Assembly: GCA_964599375.1 (NCBI GenBank)
Contig: CAZREW010000012.1
Coordinates: 32,939 to 96,938 of the forward strand
Length of the DNA: 64,000 nt
Reading direction: 5' to 3'
Origin: JAUWCL01 sp964599375
Lineage (GTDB): Bacteria > Krumholzibacteriota > Krumholzibacteriia > Krumholzibacteriales > Krumholzibacteriaceae
In this document: positions 50,354-58,438 of the stretch, in pieces
How positions within the stretch are numbered: the first letter of the stretch is position 1
Layout of the letters: each line of letters begins with the position of its first letter
The notes under the pieces: model-generated
Seen by the model: only the letters and a program-made list of their open reading frames with translations
Told to the model about the DNA's origin: nothing
Database searches by the model: none
Position numbers and translations under genes: made by a program

Positions 50354-51150
50354 CACCTCGCCGCCTTTCCCGCCCGCAGCCCGGCTTTCTTCTCCGCCTC
50401 GGCGGCATCTATCGAGGCGAAGTCCGGGAAAGCCAGTGCCGAATCGCGCGACCGGGTCCCCATCATCGCGCCGAAAGCCTTTATTATATTGCCGCGAAGT
50501 TCCATGTCCTTGCCCGCGTCGCCCGTTTCAGCCTCTACGGTGGTAATAGCTTCAGCGAGCCCCTTCCACCCGCCCCGCAGGTACCGCTCGATCCTCTCGG
50601 AGCCCGGGCGCATGAGTATTGATCCGTGCTGTATGAACGCGCCGCCCGTCCTTCTCTGGGCGCTTCCGGATATCTTCTTTCCCCCGGCCGTTATCTCGTG
50701 CCTGCTCGTCGAGACCAGGCAGGGAGAGGACATCCGGCTTTCCGCGCCCGCGTGCCTCGCAGCCCCGAGCTCCGCTTCCACTCCTGCGGCACGTAGAGCC
50801 GAAACTATCACTCCGGCGATCGCGAGAAATGTCTCGCTCAGCCCCTGCCCGAAGGGAGGACCGATAGGCGCGGTCACAGAGTAGGTCAGCTCCCCGTCGT
50901 GCAGCAGGGCCCTGCCACCCGTTATCCTCCTGACGACGTCGATCCCGTCCGCTTCCGCCGCTGCGAGGTCTATCGCCTTCGCCGCATCCTGGTGCCAGCC
51001 GAGCGTAATAGCCGGCGGGGAGAAAGAATAAAGGCGGAGCACAGGGGCCCCGCCTTTCAGTCCGGCTCTCTTGAGGAGAAACTCATCAATGGCCATGTTC
51101 CTGGCGCCGCCGGCCGGCTCGTCGTCGATCAGGAACCATTCCGTCATCAT
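50353..51150 (-). CDS. Lipoate/octanoate protein ligase family (LipM-like octanoyltransferase or LplA)
   Basis: The 265-residue product belongs to the BPL/LplA/LipB fold: LRLYSFSPPAITLGWHQD, VVRRITGGRALLHDGELTYS and GGKKISGSAQRRTGGAFIQHGS, the last with the conserved lysine. Just before that lysine it has SSPCLVSTSRHEI, with Cys144 where LipM-type octanoyltransferases have their catalytic Cys; LplA ligases lack it. Length also fits LipM better. Position directly after gcvPB and three genes after gcvH fits octanoylation of GcvH. LplA activity cannot be ruled out. The ATG at 51150 overlaps the gcvPB stop; the next codon is also ATG. Confidence 0.88.
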   Translation of the reverse strand: MMTEWFLIDDEPAGGARNMAIDEFLLKRAGLKGGAPVLRLYSFSPPAITLGWHQDAAKAIDLAAAEADGIDVVRRITGGRALLHDGELTYSVTAPIGPPFGQGLSETFLAIAGVIVSALRAAGVEAELGAARHAGAESRMSSPCLVSTSRHEITAGGKKISGSAQRRTGGAFIQHGSILMRPGSERIERYLRGGWKGLAEAITTVEAETGDAGKDMELRGNIIKAFGAMMGTRSRDSALAFPDFASIDAAEAEKKAGLRAGKAAR

Positions 51151-52604
51151 TCCTCCATCGGCTGGCATTCTCCGCCCGACCAGGTGAGCTCCGGGCAGCG
51201 GGCCGCCGCGGCCTCGTCAAGGCGCCTCACCGGCGTCGTCACCGGGGCCTCGTGTAGGATATCGGGATCCTCTTCGGCCTCTTTCGCTATCCTCGCCATC
51301 ACTTCGGCGAAATGGTCGAGCGCCTCCTTCTTCTCCGTCTCGACCGGCTCGATCATCAGGGCTTCCTCGACGATGAGGGGAAAATAGACCGTCGGAGCGT
51401 GAAGGCCGTAATCGAGGAGACGCTTGGCCACGTCTACCGTCTTGACCCCATACTGCTTGAGGTTCCTGCCGGAGGCGACGAACTCGTGCATGCACCTTCC
51501 CGGATATTTTATGTCGTAGTGCGGCGCGATCTTCTTCATCAGGTAATTGGCGTTTATGATCGCGTTCTCTGATACCTCTCGAAGCCCTTCGCCCCCGAGC
51601 GCCTTGATGTAGGCGTAGGCCTTGACGAATACATTGAAGTTCCCGAACCAGGGATGGACCCTGCCGATCGATCCTTCGATATCCTCCCTGAGCGTGAACC
51701 TCCCCTTCTCCTTCGCTACCCTCGGCACCGGCAGAAGATGCGCCAGGTGCTCCCGCACGCCGACGGGCCCAGAACCGGGACCACCGCCGCCGTGAGGGGT
51801 GGAGAATGTCTTGTGAAGGTTCACGTGCATGATATCCACGCCTATCGCGCCGGGCCTTACGATCCCCATCAGGGCGTTCATGTTCGCGCCGTCCATGTAG
51901 ACCAGGGCTCCCGCGTCGTGGACGATCCTGATCACCTTCTCGATATCCCTCTCGAACAGGCCGAGAGTGTTGGGCAGAGTAAGCATGAGGACGGCCGTGT
52001 CGTCGCCCGCCTCCCTCGCGAGCACCTCGGGATCGATCAGACCCGCCTCGTTCGACGCGATCGTCCTGGGCGTAAAACCGCATATGACAACGCTCGCCGG
52101 GTTTGTGCCGTGAGCCGAGTCGGGGACCAGGACCGTCTTCCTCCCACCCTCTGCCCTGCCGCGCAGCCAGTCGCGCGCGATCATCATCCCGGTCAGCTCC
52201 CCATGGGCGCCGGCTACGGGCTGAAGGCTGAATGCGCTCATCCCGCATATCTCGCATAGGTCGGATTCGAGCTCCCAGATCAGCTCGAGCGCGCCCTGCA
52301 CGTCGTCCTCGGACTGTAGGGGATGGAGGCCGGCGAAACCACTGAGCCTCGCCACTTCTTCGTTGATGACGGGGTTGTATTTCATCGTGCAGCTGCCGAG
52401 GGGATACATCCCCTTGTCGATGTGATAGTTCTTCGACGCCAGCTCGACGTAATGCCTGATCAGGTCCTGCTCGCCTATGCGGGGCAGGCCGATCTCTCCA
52501 TTCCGCGGATGCGCGAACCCGAGGTCTCCGACGGGGCAGTCGCTGGCCGGTATGAAGCTCCCGCTCCGTCCGTTGGAGCCCTTCTCGAATATAGTAGTGC
52601 TCAT
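51147..52604 (-). CDS. gcvPB: Glycine dehydrogenase (decarboxylating) subunit 2
   Basis: This is the PLP-bearing half of the two-subunit P protein, which decarboxylates glycine and passes the aminomethyl group to GcvH. The 485-residue product has GMYPLGSCTMKYNP near the start, DSAHGTNPASVVICGF, and the PLP-lysine site MHVNLHKTFSTPHGGGGPGSGP. Its start overlaps the gcvPA stop by four bases, so the halves are made in step. Confidence 0.97.
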   Translation of the reverse strand: MSTTIFEKGSNGRSGSFIPASDCPVGDLGFAHPRNGEIGLPRIGEQDLIRHYVELASKNYHIDKGMYPLGSCTMKYNPVINEEVARLSGFAGLHPLQSEDDVQGALELIWELESDLCEICGMSAFSLQPVAGAHGELTGMMIARDWLRGRAEGGRKTVLVPDSAHGTNPASVVICGFTPRTIASNEAGLIDPEVLAREAGDDTAVLMLTLPNTLGLFERDIEKVIRIVHDAGALVYMDGANMNALMGIVRPGAIGVDIMHVNLHKTFSTPHGGGGPGSGPVGVREHLAHLLPVPRVAKEKGRFTLREDIEGSIGRVHPWFGNFNVFVKAYAYIKALGGEGLREVSENAIINANYLMKKIAPHYDIKYPGRCMHEFVASGRNLKQYGVKTVDVAKRLLDYGLHAPTVYFPLIVEEALMIEPVETEKKEALDHFAEVMARIAKEAEEDPDILHEAPVTTPVRRLDEAAAARCPELTWSGGECQPMEE

Positions 52605-53953
52605 GCCGCGCCCCCTTTCCCTGCCACCAGGTCGCGGAACAGTTCGAGGTCCCTCATGGTGCGCTTCTCGGTCACGGCGACGAGCAGAGCGCCGTCTCCG
52701 AGGGAGGGGAAGTCCTTCCCGAGCGGGATCCCGGCAAGCACGCCACGCTTTCTCGCCTTCGAGACGAACGCATCAGCTCCACCGGGAGCTGTCATCACGA
52801 ATTCCTGGAAGAAGTTCTCGCCGAACGGCAGGCCGGCTCCGGCGTCCTTGAGCATCCTGTAGAGCGTCCTCGCCTTCGAGGCGCTCTGGACCGCCACCTC
52901 CCTGAAGCCGTCCTCGCCGAGCGTGGCGAGGTATACCGAAGCGGCAAGGGCCACGAGCCCCTCGTTCGTGCATATGTTCGATGTCGCCTTCTCCCTGCGA
53001 ATATGCTGCTCGCGCGTCTGGAGGGTCATCGTGTATCCCCTTCTGCCGTCAACGTCGACCGTCGCGCTGATCAGGCGGCCCGGGCACTTCCTCAGGTAGG
53101 GGGTCTTCGCGGCGAGGAAACCGAGCAACGGGCCCCCGAAACTCTGGGCGATCCCGAGAGACTGCCCCTCGCCCACGACGATGTCGGCGTCGTACGCTCC
53201 GGGCGGCTCTATCAGGGCGAGCGAGACCGGGTCGGCGAGCACTATCAGCAGCGCCCCGGCCCCGTGCGCCATCTCTGAGACCATCCGCGCGTCCTCGATC
53301 AGGCCGAAGTAGTTAGGCTGGGCGAGCACAACCGCGGCGGCTTTTTCGGCGAGCATCTCTTCGAGCTTTCCCTTGTCGACCGTCCCGTCGCTGGAGAAAG
53401 GGGCCTCGTCGATAACGATATCCTTGCCGGCCGCGTAACTGTCGAGCACGGCCCGGACCCTCCGTGAGAGCGCCGCAGGGATTATGATCCTTCCCACACG
53501 CTTTATCCCTGAGGCCATCAGCATCGCCTCGGCGAGCGCCGTCGAGGCGTCGTACATCGAGGCGTTCGCCGCGTCCATCGCGGTGAGGCGGGCGATCATC
53601 GTCTGGTACTCGAAGACCGCCTGCAGCGTGCCCTGGCTGACCTCGGCCTGGTAGGGAGTGTAGGAGGTGTAGAACTCGCTTCTCGAGAGGACGTACCTCA
53701 CGGTAGCGGGTATGTACCTGTCATAGATGCCGCCTCCGAGGAAACTGGCCATCTCCGAGGCGGGGCTGTTAGCCGCGGCGAGGGCGCCCAGCCTGGAGGC
53801 GACCTCGGACTCGCTCATCGCGGGACCGATGTCGAGGATTCCGTCGACGCGAAGCCTTTCATCTATCGGTTCGAGCAGCTCTTCGAAAGAGGAGACCCCC
53901 GTCTCCATGAGCATCTCGAGCCTGTCGCTGTCAGTGTTCTGAACGTAGCTCAT
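52601..53953 (-). CDS. gcvPA: Glycine dehydrogenase (decarboxylating) subunit 1
   Basis: The partner half of the split P protein, 450 residues. Recognisable stretches are ASFLGGGIYDRYIPATV, SEFYTSYTPYQAEVSQGTLQAVFEYQTMI and AQSFGGPLLGFLAAKTPYLRKCPGRL. It has no PLP lysine of its own, as is normal for this subunit. The ATG at 53953 has AAGGAA upstream. It lies between gcvH and gcvPB. Confidence 0.97.
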   Translation of the reverse strand: MSYVQNTDSDRLEMLMETGVSSFEELLEPIDERLRVDGILDIGPAMSESEVASRLGALAAANSPASEMASFLGGGIYDRYIPATVRYVLSRSEFYTSYTPYQAEVSQGTLQAVFEYQTMIARLTAMDAANASMYDASTALAEAMLMASGIKRVGRIIIPAALSRRVRAVLDSYAAGKDIVIDEAPFSSDGTVDKGKLEEMLAEKAAAVVLAQPNYFGLIEDARMVSEMAHGAGALLIVLADPVSLALIEPPGAYDADIVVGEGQSLGIAQSFGGPLLGFLAAKTPYLRKCPGRLISATVDVDGRRGYTMTLQTREQHIRREKATSNICTNEGLVALAASVYLATLGEDGFREVAVQSASKARTLYRMLKDAGAGLPFGENFFQEFVMTAPGGADAFVSKARKRGVLAGIPLGKDFPSLGDGALLVAVTEKRTMRDLELFRDLVAGKGGAA

Positions 53954-53975
53954 CGGACTTCCTTGCTGTTATCCC

Positions 53976-54362
53976 TCAGTCATCCTGCTCACCGAGGAAC
54001 TCTGAATACTCTTCGTAGCTGAACAGGTTATCGAGCTCTCCCGGATCGCTAATCTTTATCTTGAGGAACCATCCTTCCTCGAACGGGTCGCGGTTGATGA
54101 TCTCGGGATGCTCGATGATCGCCTCGTTGACCTCGATGATCTCTCCGCTGACCGGCGAGAAGAGCTCCGCCACAGTTTTTACCGCCTCTATCGTGCCGAT
54201 CGGATCCATCTGCTTGACATTCGAACCGGGCTCGGACAGCTCGACGAAGACGATGTCCCCCAGCTCGGTCGCGGCGTATTCGCTGATGCCTATGACCGCG
54301 ACACCGCCCTCTTGGCATACCCACTCGTGCTCTTTGGTGTAAGTACATTCCTCAGGAACCAT
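53976..54362 (-). CDS. gcvH: Glycine cleavage system H protein
   Basis: The lipoyl carrier of the glycine cleavage system, 128 residues. The lipoylated lysine is in GTIEAVKTVAELFSPVSGEI, and EHEWVCQEGGVAVIGISEYAATELGDIVFVEL is the family's N-terminal half. It shuttles the aminomethyl group from the P protein to GcvT. It lies 22 bases before gcvPA. The lipoate enzyme that could modify it is encoded in the same unit. Confidence 0.97.
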   Translation of the reverse strand: MVPEECTYTKEHEWVCQEGGVAVIGISEYAATELGDIVFVELSEPGSNVKQMDPIGTIEAVKTVAELFSPVSGEIIEVNEAIIEHPEIINRDPFEEGWFLKIKISDPGELDNLFSYEEYSEFLGEQDD

Positions 54363-54430
54363 CGTGCACCTTCCTTTTGAATGGAGTCCCTGTCCCTATA
54401 TTCTGTTCCTTGTCCGTCCAACCTTTACGA

Positions 54431-55540
54431 TCAGTCGTTTACGCTCCCCTTGTAGAAGGGCAGCGTCGTCTGCACCGCTGCCGCGGCCCTGCCGCGGATG
54501 TCGATTGTAATGCCTTCCGCCTCCTTCGGTACAGACCTTTTGACCAGTGCCATGGCCAGCGGCTTCTGCAGAGTCGGCGAGAAGGTCCCGGATGTGACCT
54601 TCCCCACCGTCTCGCCGCCCTGGTGCACCGTGAATCCCTGCCTCGGGATACCCTTGCCGGTGACCTCCAGCCCGATAAGCTTGCGGGCGGGCCCCTTCTC
54701 CTTTTCCGCTGTCAGCGCTTCCCTGCCGATGAAGTCGCCCTTCTTCAGTTTGACCACCCACGAGAGGCCCGCCTCCAGGGGAGAAGTGTCCTCATCGAGC
54801 TCGTGGCCGTAGAGACAATAGCCTGGCTCGAACCTGAGCGTGTCCCTCGCCCCGAGGCCGATCGGAGCGGCCCCGTATTCGGCCCCCCCGTCGAGCAGCC
54901 TGTCCCAGACACCCTTCGCCATCTTCGCGGGTAGATATATCTCGTAGCCGAGCTCGCCGGTGTACCCTGTCCTCGACAGGAGGATCTCATAGCCGTCGTG
55001 CTCGAAGGTGAAGAACCTGTAGTACCGCAGTTCCCTGATCCCCGCCGCCATCCGCGAAAACAGCGGGTCGGAGATCAGAAGGTCTCTCGACGCCGGACCC
55101 TGGACGGCGATCTGCCCGATGCCCGCGGTAAAGTTCTCGACCTTCAGGGCGGCGGGGGCTATCGACTTGAGATGGCTGAATATCTTGTCGACGTTGACGG
55201 CGTTCACGACGAAGAGCACCCTCTCGTCGCCGAACCTGTAGACTAGCAGGTCGTCGAGCACGCGCCCCTTCGAGTTGCAGCACACCGTATAGCAGATCTG
55301 TCCCTCGTCGAGCCCGGCGACCGAGTTCGTGACCGCGTGATCCGCGAATTCGACCGCTCCGGGCCCCCTGACCGAGATCTCTCCCATGTGGCTGACGTCG
55401 AAGAGGCCGACCTTCGTGCGGACAGTCTCGTGCTCGGCCACGATCCCCTCGAAAGTGACCGGCATGAGGAATCCGGCGAACTCAACTAGCCTTCCGCCTC
55501 TTTCGACGTGCGAATCGTAAAGGGGTGTCTTCAGGGCCAT
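54431..55540 (-). CDS. gcvT: Glycine cleavage system T protein (aminomethyltransferase)
   Basis: GcvT takes the aminomethyl group from GcvH and makes methylene-tetrahydrofolate and ammonia. The 369-residue product has GLFDVSHMGEISVRGP, GQICYTVCCNSKGRVLDDLLVYR (with the folate-site Asp region), LLSRTGYTGELGYEIYLP and GLGARDTLRFEPGYCLYGHELDEDTSPLEAGL. The ATG at 55540 follows GAGAGGAT. It lies 23 bases after uvrA and 68 bases before gcvH. Confidence 0.97.
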   Translation of the reverse strand: MALKTPLYDSHVERGGRLVEFAGFLMPVTFEGIVAEHETVRTKVGLFDVSHMGEISVRGPGAVEFADHAVTNSVAGLDEGQICYTVCCNSKGRVLDDLLVYRFGDERVLFVVNAVNVDKIFSHLKSIAPAALKVENFTAGIGQIAVQGPASRDLLISDPLFSRMAAGIRELRYYRFFTFEHDGYEILLSRTGYTGELGYEIYLPAKMAKGVWDRLLDGGAEYGAAPIGLGARDTLRFEPGYCLYGHELDEDTSPLEAGLSWVVKLKKGDFIGREALTAEKEKGPARKLIGLEVTGKGIPRQGFTVHQGGETVGKVTSGTFSPTLQKPLAMALVKRSVPKEAEGITIDIRGRAAAAVQTTLPFYKGSVND

Positions 55541-55563
55541 CTGATCCTCTCTTTCCAGTGTGG

Positions 55564-58407
55564 TCAGGACTCTTTCCGTTTTTTCTTCTTTTTCCCGGTC
55601 CGGATATACTGCTTGAGCATCTCACCCGTATGCGAACCCGCGCAACCGGTGATGCCCGCCGGCGGGCCTTTATAAACGACCTCACCACCCCTCTCGCCGC
55701 CTTCGGGACCAAGGTCGATCAGGTGGTCGGCGAGCCTTATGATGTCGGGGTTGTGCTCGATCACAAGCACCGTGTTACCCCTCTCGACGAGCCTGTCCAG
55801 GACGCTCATCAGCATCTTGACGTCCTCGAAGTGCAGCCCCGTGCTCGGCTCGTCCAGTATGTACAGCGTCCTTCCCGTGCTCACCTTGGCGAGCTCCGAC
55901 GAGAGCTTCACCCTCTGCGCCTCGCCTCCCGACAGGGTGGTCGCCGGCTGGCCCAGGCGGATGTAACCGAGGCCCACCTCCCTGAGCACCTTGAGCTTCC
56001 TCCTGACGGAGGGGATATTCTTAAAGAAATCGTAGGCTTCGTCAACGGTCATTTCGAGCACCTCGGCGATATTGAGGTTCTTGAACGTGACCTCGAGGGT
56101 CTCCCTGTTGTATCGCCTCCCCTTGCACTGCTGGCAGTGCACGTAGACGTCGGGCAGGAAATGCATCTCGACCTTTATCATCCCCTCGCCCCTGCACGTC
56201 TCGCATCTTCCACCCTTCACGTTGAAGCTGAACCTGCCTGGCTTATAGCCGCGCATCTGCGATTCGGGCAGGTTCGAGAAGAGGTTCCTGATCGGGCCGA
56301 ACACTCCCGTGTAAGTCGCCGGGTTAGACCTGGGGGTCCTGCCTATCGGGGACTGGTCGATGTTTATCACCTTGTCGATATGCTCGATCCCGTCGATCCG
56401 GTCGTGGCTGCCGGCGAGCCTCGTGCTGCGGTGGAATATCCTGTGCAGCGCCCTGTACAGGATGTCCCCGACCAGCGTGCTCTTCCCCGAGCCCGAGACG
56501 CCGGTGACGCAGATCAGGCGGCCGAGCGGGAACTCGACGTCGATATTCTTGAGGTTATGCTCGCGCGCGCCCCGCAGGACGAGGGAATCGCCCGTGCCTC
56601 TGCCGTTTCCGTCCTTGAGCTCGAAATAACGCTCGCTGGCGAGGTACCTGCCCGTAAGGCTCTTGCTGGCCGCCGTCAGCTCGGCCGGGGTCCCCTCGGC
56701 GACCACCTCGCCCCCGTGCTCCCCGGCCCCCGGCCCGAGATCTATGACATGGTCGGCGGCGAGGATCGTGTCCCTGTCGTGCTCTATCACGATCACCGTG
56801 TTGCCCGCGTCTCGCAGTTCCTTGAGGGTCGCGATCAGTCTCGCGTTGTCTCTCTGGTGCAGGCCGATCGATGGCTCGTCGAGGATGTAGAGGACACCGA
56901 CGAGTTTCGAGCCGATCTGAGTCGCGAGCCTTATCCTCTGAGCCTCTCCGCCGGCCAGCGTGCCGGCCGAGCGGTCGAGCGAGAGGTAGTCGAGCCCGAC
57001 GTTGCGCAGGAACTGCAGCCTCGAAGTGATCTCGCGAAGGAGCGGGCCGCCTATGATGGCCCTGTTACCCTCGAGGCCGAGCGAGGCGAAGAACCCCGAC
57101 GCCCTCTCGATCGTCATCGAGGAGATCTCGGCTATGTTCTTCCCCGCGAGAGTCACAGAGAGGCTCTCGGGCTTAAGGCGCGTGCCGCCACACTCGTGGC
57201 AGGGGCTCGACGTCATGAATGTCTCGATCCAGCGCCTTATCGCCTCGGAACGGGTCTGGTGGTACCTTCGGCGGAGGTTCGGGACGATGCCCTCCCACTT
57301 CGTGTAGTACTCCCCCTTGCCCCGCTCGAAATCGTACTGGACCACGATTTCGTCGTCGGTCCCCTCGAGTATCATCATTCGCGCCGCTTTAGAGAGCTTG
57401 CCGAAAGGCTTGTTCAGCGAGAAACCGTGGAGCTCCGAGAGGGCCTCGAGCCTGAGCCTGAACCAGTTCGCTTTCGGCGAGCCGATCGAGGCGAGCGCTC
57501 CCTCGGCGACGCTCAGCCCCGGGTCGGGCACAAGCAGCTCCTCGGAGAAATCGTCAGTGGTGCCGAGGCCGTGGCATGTCGGACACGCCCCGTATGGAGA
57601 GTTGAACGAGAAGATCCTCGGGGAAATCTCGCCCAGCCCGCCCCCGCAATAAGGGCAGGAATACTCGAGGCTGTAGAGGGTCTCCTCCCCTCCCTGCTCG
57701 ACGAGGATGACACCATCTCCCGCGTCAGCCGCCGTCTCGACAGAGTCTGCCAGACGCCTTTCGACGCCCTCCTTGACCGTCACGCGGTCGACTATTACCT
57801 CTATGTCGTGCTTGCGTTTCCTGTCGACCGCTATCTCACCGCCGAGATCGAGTGTCTTCCCGTCGACCCTCACACGCGTGAAGCCATCCTTCGCGAGCTT
57901 CGAGAGCAGCGCCTTGTGCTCGCCCTTGCGGCCCCTGACCACGGGGGCCATGATGACGAGCCTTTTCCCTTCTCCGGCCGCTGTGAGCCTGTCAACGATC
58001 TGGGCAACGGTCTGGCGGCTGATCGGCCTCCCGCACCCGGGACAGTGCGGCTCGCCGGCGCGGGCGAAGAGGACCCTGAGGTAGTCATGGATCTCGGTGA
58101 TTGTCCCCACGGTCGAGCGCGGGTTCCGCGAAGTGGTCTTCTGGTCTATCGATATCGCCGGGGAGAGGCCCTCTATCGAGTCTACGTCCGGCTTCTCCAT
58201 CTGCTCGAGGAACTGCCTCGCGTAGCTCGAAAGCGACTCTACGTAACGCCTCTGCCCCTCGGCGTAGATCGTGTCGAAAGCGAGGGAGGACTTGCCCGAA
58301 CCGCTCAGGCCCGTTATGACGACGAGCCTGCCGCGTGGTACGGTCACAGTGATGTTCTTGAGATTGTGCTCCCTGGCGCCCCTGACGACGAGGTCTTCAC
58401 GAGCCAT
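55564..58407 (-). CDS. uvrA: UvrA, excinuclease ABC subunit A
   Basis: UvrA is the damage-recognition ATPase of nucleotide excision repair. The 947-residue product has two ABC modules (Walker A GLSGSGKSSLAF near the start, GVSGSGKSTLVG in the second half), signatures LAGGEAQRIRLA and LSGGEAQRVKLS, and the zinc modules CPYCGGGLGE...CPTCHG and CETCRGEGM...CQQCKG. I chose the ATG at 58407 (MAREDLVVRGAREHNLKN), after AGGAAGGG; the open frame continues to 58572 through unrelated sequence. Length is normal. It follows the TPR gene by 31 bases. Confidence 0.98.
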   Translation of the reverse strand: MAREDLVVRGAREHNLKNITVTVPRGRLVVITGLSGSGKSSLAFDTIYAEGQRRYVESLSSYARQFLEQMEKPDVDSIEGLSPAISIDQKTTSRNPRSTVGTITEIHDYLRVLFARAGEPHCPGCGRPISRQTVAQIVDRLTAAGEGKRLVIMAPVVRGRKGEHKALLSKLAKDGFTRVRVDGKTLDLGGEIAVDRKRKHDIEVIVDRVTVKEGVERRLADSVETAADAGDGVILVEQGGEETLYSLEYSCPYCGGGLGEISPRIFSFNSPYGACPTCHGLGTTDDFSEELLVPDPGLSVAEGALASIGSPKANWFRLRLEALSELHGFSLNKPFGKLSKAARMMILEGTDDEIVVQYDFERGKGEYYTKWEGIVPNLRRRYHQTRSEAIRRWIETFMTSSPCHECGGTRLKPESLSVTLAGKNIAEISSMTIERASGFFASLGLEGNRAIIGGPLLREITSRLQFLRNVGLDYLSLDRSAGTLAGGEAQRIRLATQIGSKLVGVLYILDEPSIGLHQRDNARLIATLKELRDAGNTVIVIEHDRDTILAADHVIDLGPGAGEHGGEVVAEGTPAELTAASKSLTGRYLASERYFELKDGNGRGTGDSLVLRGAREHNLKNIDVEFPLGRLICVTGVSGSGKSTLVGDILYRALHRIFHRSTRLAGSHDRIDGIEHIDKVINIDQSPIGRTPRSNPATYTGVFGPIRNLFSNLPESQMRGYKPGRFSFNVKGGRCETCRGEGMIKVEMHFLPDVYVHCQQCKGRRYNRETLEVTFKNLNIAEVLEMTVDEAYDFFKNIPSVRRKLKVLREVGLGYIRLGQPATTLSGGEAQRVKLSSELAKVSTGRTLYILDEPSTGLHFEDVKMLMSVLDRLVERGNTVLVIEHNPDIIRLADHLIDLGPEGGERGGEVVYKGPPAGITGCAGSHTGEMLKQYIRTGKKKKKRKES

Positions 58408-58438
58408 TCGGCTGCCCTTCCTGCGCTTCACCCGATGT

